The notes beneath the pieces are model-generated. The model saw nothing but the letters and a program-made list of their open reading frames with translations, was not told the DNA's origin and searched no databases. DNA of 6,689 nucleotides. Source: Merdiplasma sp045118075. GTDB taxonomy: Bacteria; Bacillota; Clostridia; Lachnospirales; Lachnospiraceae. Of this stretch, positions 5,485-6,689 are shown piece after piece. The first letter of the stretch is position 1. Each line of letters begins with the position of its first letter. The position numbers and the translations under genes are program-made. The stretch spans positions 1 through 6,689 of the forward strand of contig JBGUOI010000292.1 in NCBI GenBank assembly GCA_045118075.1. The letters are read 5' to 3'.

Positions 5485-6666
5485 TTATAACTCATCCATC
5501 AGGAGAAAATCCCGAAGTTTGTAATGGTAAACAGTGCTGGTTGAATAGTCGATATCATCGTTTGTGATAATAATCTTTTTCATCGTATTATCAATACCTG
5601 CAAAGGCGGAGAATTCCCTGTCGTAGGCTTTTTCTTCCGCGACACTGTAGGCGACCTGGACCAGGTACAACTTGCCATCCCGGGCTGCTCTGAAATCGAT
5701 CTCCCGCCCTTTATTGTTGTACACCGTCACTTCGTATCCCAGATAGATCAATTCATTCAATACGATATTTTCCAGGTTGTGCGTAAGATCATACCGGTTT
5801 CCGGATACCCGTATGCTGTTTAGGGAAACATCCTCATTGTAGAGTTTATAGTAATAGTTGAGCTTCGCCTTTGCTTTGGGAGAATAGAGAGGAATGTCTT
5901 CAATGACATATGCCTCTTTCAAATAGCCGAGATACTTAATCACTGTCGGAACGGAAACCGAAATATTCTGCCCCTTCATATAGTCGGCAATGGACTTTGC
6001 GCTGAAGATCCTGGCATTGGAAACCAGGATGTAATCAACGATGCGCTCAAACACATCCTTCTTTCGGATATTGTATCGGTTTTCCAGGTCATTATAGATA
6101 ATGGTACTGTTGAGATCGTTCAGATAGCGTTTCATGGATTCTGCATCGGGCTGCTCCAGCGCCGCGGGGAACCCGCCCCAGACCAGGTAATCGCTGATTT
6201 CAAAACTGCGCCCCAGCTGGTCCGCGTACTCTTTGGCCTCACGGTATACGAAGGGCCGGATGCGGAAAGAAACATAGCGTCCGGATAATTCCTTTGTAAA
6301 CTCCCGGGACAGCAGCTTGGAATTGCTTCCTGTAATGAAAACGGAAGTATTATAGAGCCGGAGCGTCCTCGCTGCCTCGTTCCAGCCTTCAACATTCTGG
6401 ACTTCATCCAGGAAGACATAGAGCTTATCATCTCCCAGATAATCATTTACGTAGGCAATGAGGGCATCTGCATTCGGAATCTTCGTCCTGATAGGCCTCA
6501 GGTCAAAGTCCAGAAACAAGCATCTCTTTCCGGCGGCTTCAAGTTCATTCAAAACCTGCTTTAAGATTACGGATTTCCCGCACCGACGGATACCGGTAAT
6601 GATTTTGATCAGATCACTCTCATAGAAAGGTCTGATCTGTGTCATATAGTGCTCTCTGAGGATCAT
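5485..6666 (-). CDS. AAA+ ATPase of the AAA_14/DUF4143 type
   Basis: This 393-residue protein has the standard two-part layout. The N-terminal P-loop ATPase domain covers about 15-170: Walker A GIRRCGKS at 25-32, Walker B YVFLDEVQ at 83-90 (Asp87, Glu88), the sensor-like TGSNS at 112-116, SGR at 128-130 and the family's WGGFP at 163-167. A winged-helix-like region follows (about 205-260). The DUF4143 C-terminus has a PD-(D/E)xK-like core: Glu299, REIDF at 321-325 (Asp324) and LVQVAYS at 335-341. ATP binding and hydrolysis are well supported. The family's cellular role is not established and it often occurs in several copies in anaerobes. AGGAG lies 8 bases upstream of the ATG, and the promoter is outside the window. 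It is 9 bases upstream of the XRE gene, so it leads a three-gene operon. No motif is missing. Confidence 0.9.
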   Translation of the reverse strand: MILREHYMTQIRPFYESDLIKIITGIRRCGKSVILKQVLNELEAAGKRCLFLDFDLRPIRTKIPNADALIAYVNDYLGDDKLYVFLDEVQNVEGWNEAARTLRLYNTSVFITGSNSKLLSREFTKELSGRYVSFRIRPFVYREAKEYADQLGRSFEISDYLVWGGFPAALEQPDAESMKRYLNDLNSTIIYNDLENRYNIRKKDVFERIVDYILVSNARIFSAKSIADYMKGQNISVSVPTVIKYLGYLKEAYVIEDIPLYSPKAKAKLNYYYKLYNEDVSLNSIRVSGNRYDLTHNLENIVLNELIYLGYEVTVYNNKGREIDFRAARDGKLYLVQVAYSVAEEKAYDREFSAFAGIDNTMKKIIITNDDIDYSTSTVYHYKLRDFLLMDEL

Positions 6667-6689
6667 AGAATCATCTCCTGTACGTTGGG

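Overview
The window looks like chromosomal DNA of an anaerobic Gram-positive bacterium, most likely a gut member of the Clostridia. The basis is the type of proteins (a membrane-anchored regulator with a YhfC-type protease, a TetR/hydrolase/ICMT-type methyltransferase set, a DUF4143 ATPase), strong GGAGG-type ribosome binding sites, tight ATGA gene overlaps and middling GC. No species can be named from the sequence alone.

Layout. Two operons run rightwards and one runs leftwards. (1) Positions 2-1302: the 3' part of a probable MerR-type regulator ending in two membrane helices and a Cys4 zinc ribbon, overlapping by 4 bases a YhfC-family glutamic-type intramembrane protease. A strong intrinsic terminator (1322-1367) closes this unit. 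(2) Positions 1380-3554: a promoter overlapped by three CGGTYAA half-sites, then a TetR-family regulator, an alpha/beta hydrolase and an isoprenylcysteine-methyltransferase-like membrane protein, each overlapping the next by ATGA. (3) Positions 3555-4016: a non-coding stretch of about 460 bases between convergent operons, unusually rich in hairpins. (4) Positions 6666 down to 4017 on the minus strand: an AAA+ ATPase of the DUF4143 type, an XRE-type DNA-binding protein with a long helical C-terminus, and a small sigma-70-family factor; the first two are 9 bases apart and the last two overlap by 11.

How they may work together. The regulator-protease pair is arranged as if the protease might act on the membrane-bound regulator. 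The TetR operon looks autoregulated and carries a hydrolase and a methyltransferase that could act on the same small molecule or modification. The ATPase-XRE-sigma operon looks like a regulatory module with its own sigma factor. These functional links are inferences from gene order. The directly visible parts are the domains, motifs, overlaps, terminator, operator half-sites and hairpins. The most unexplained stretch is the hairpin-dense intergenic region at 3592-3964.
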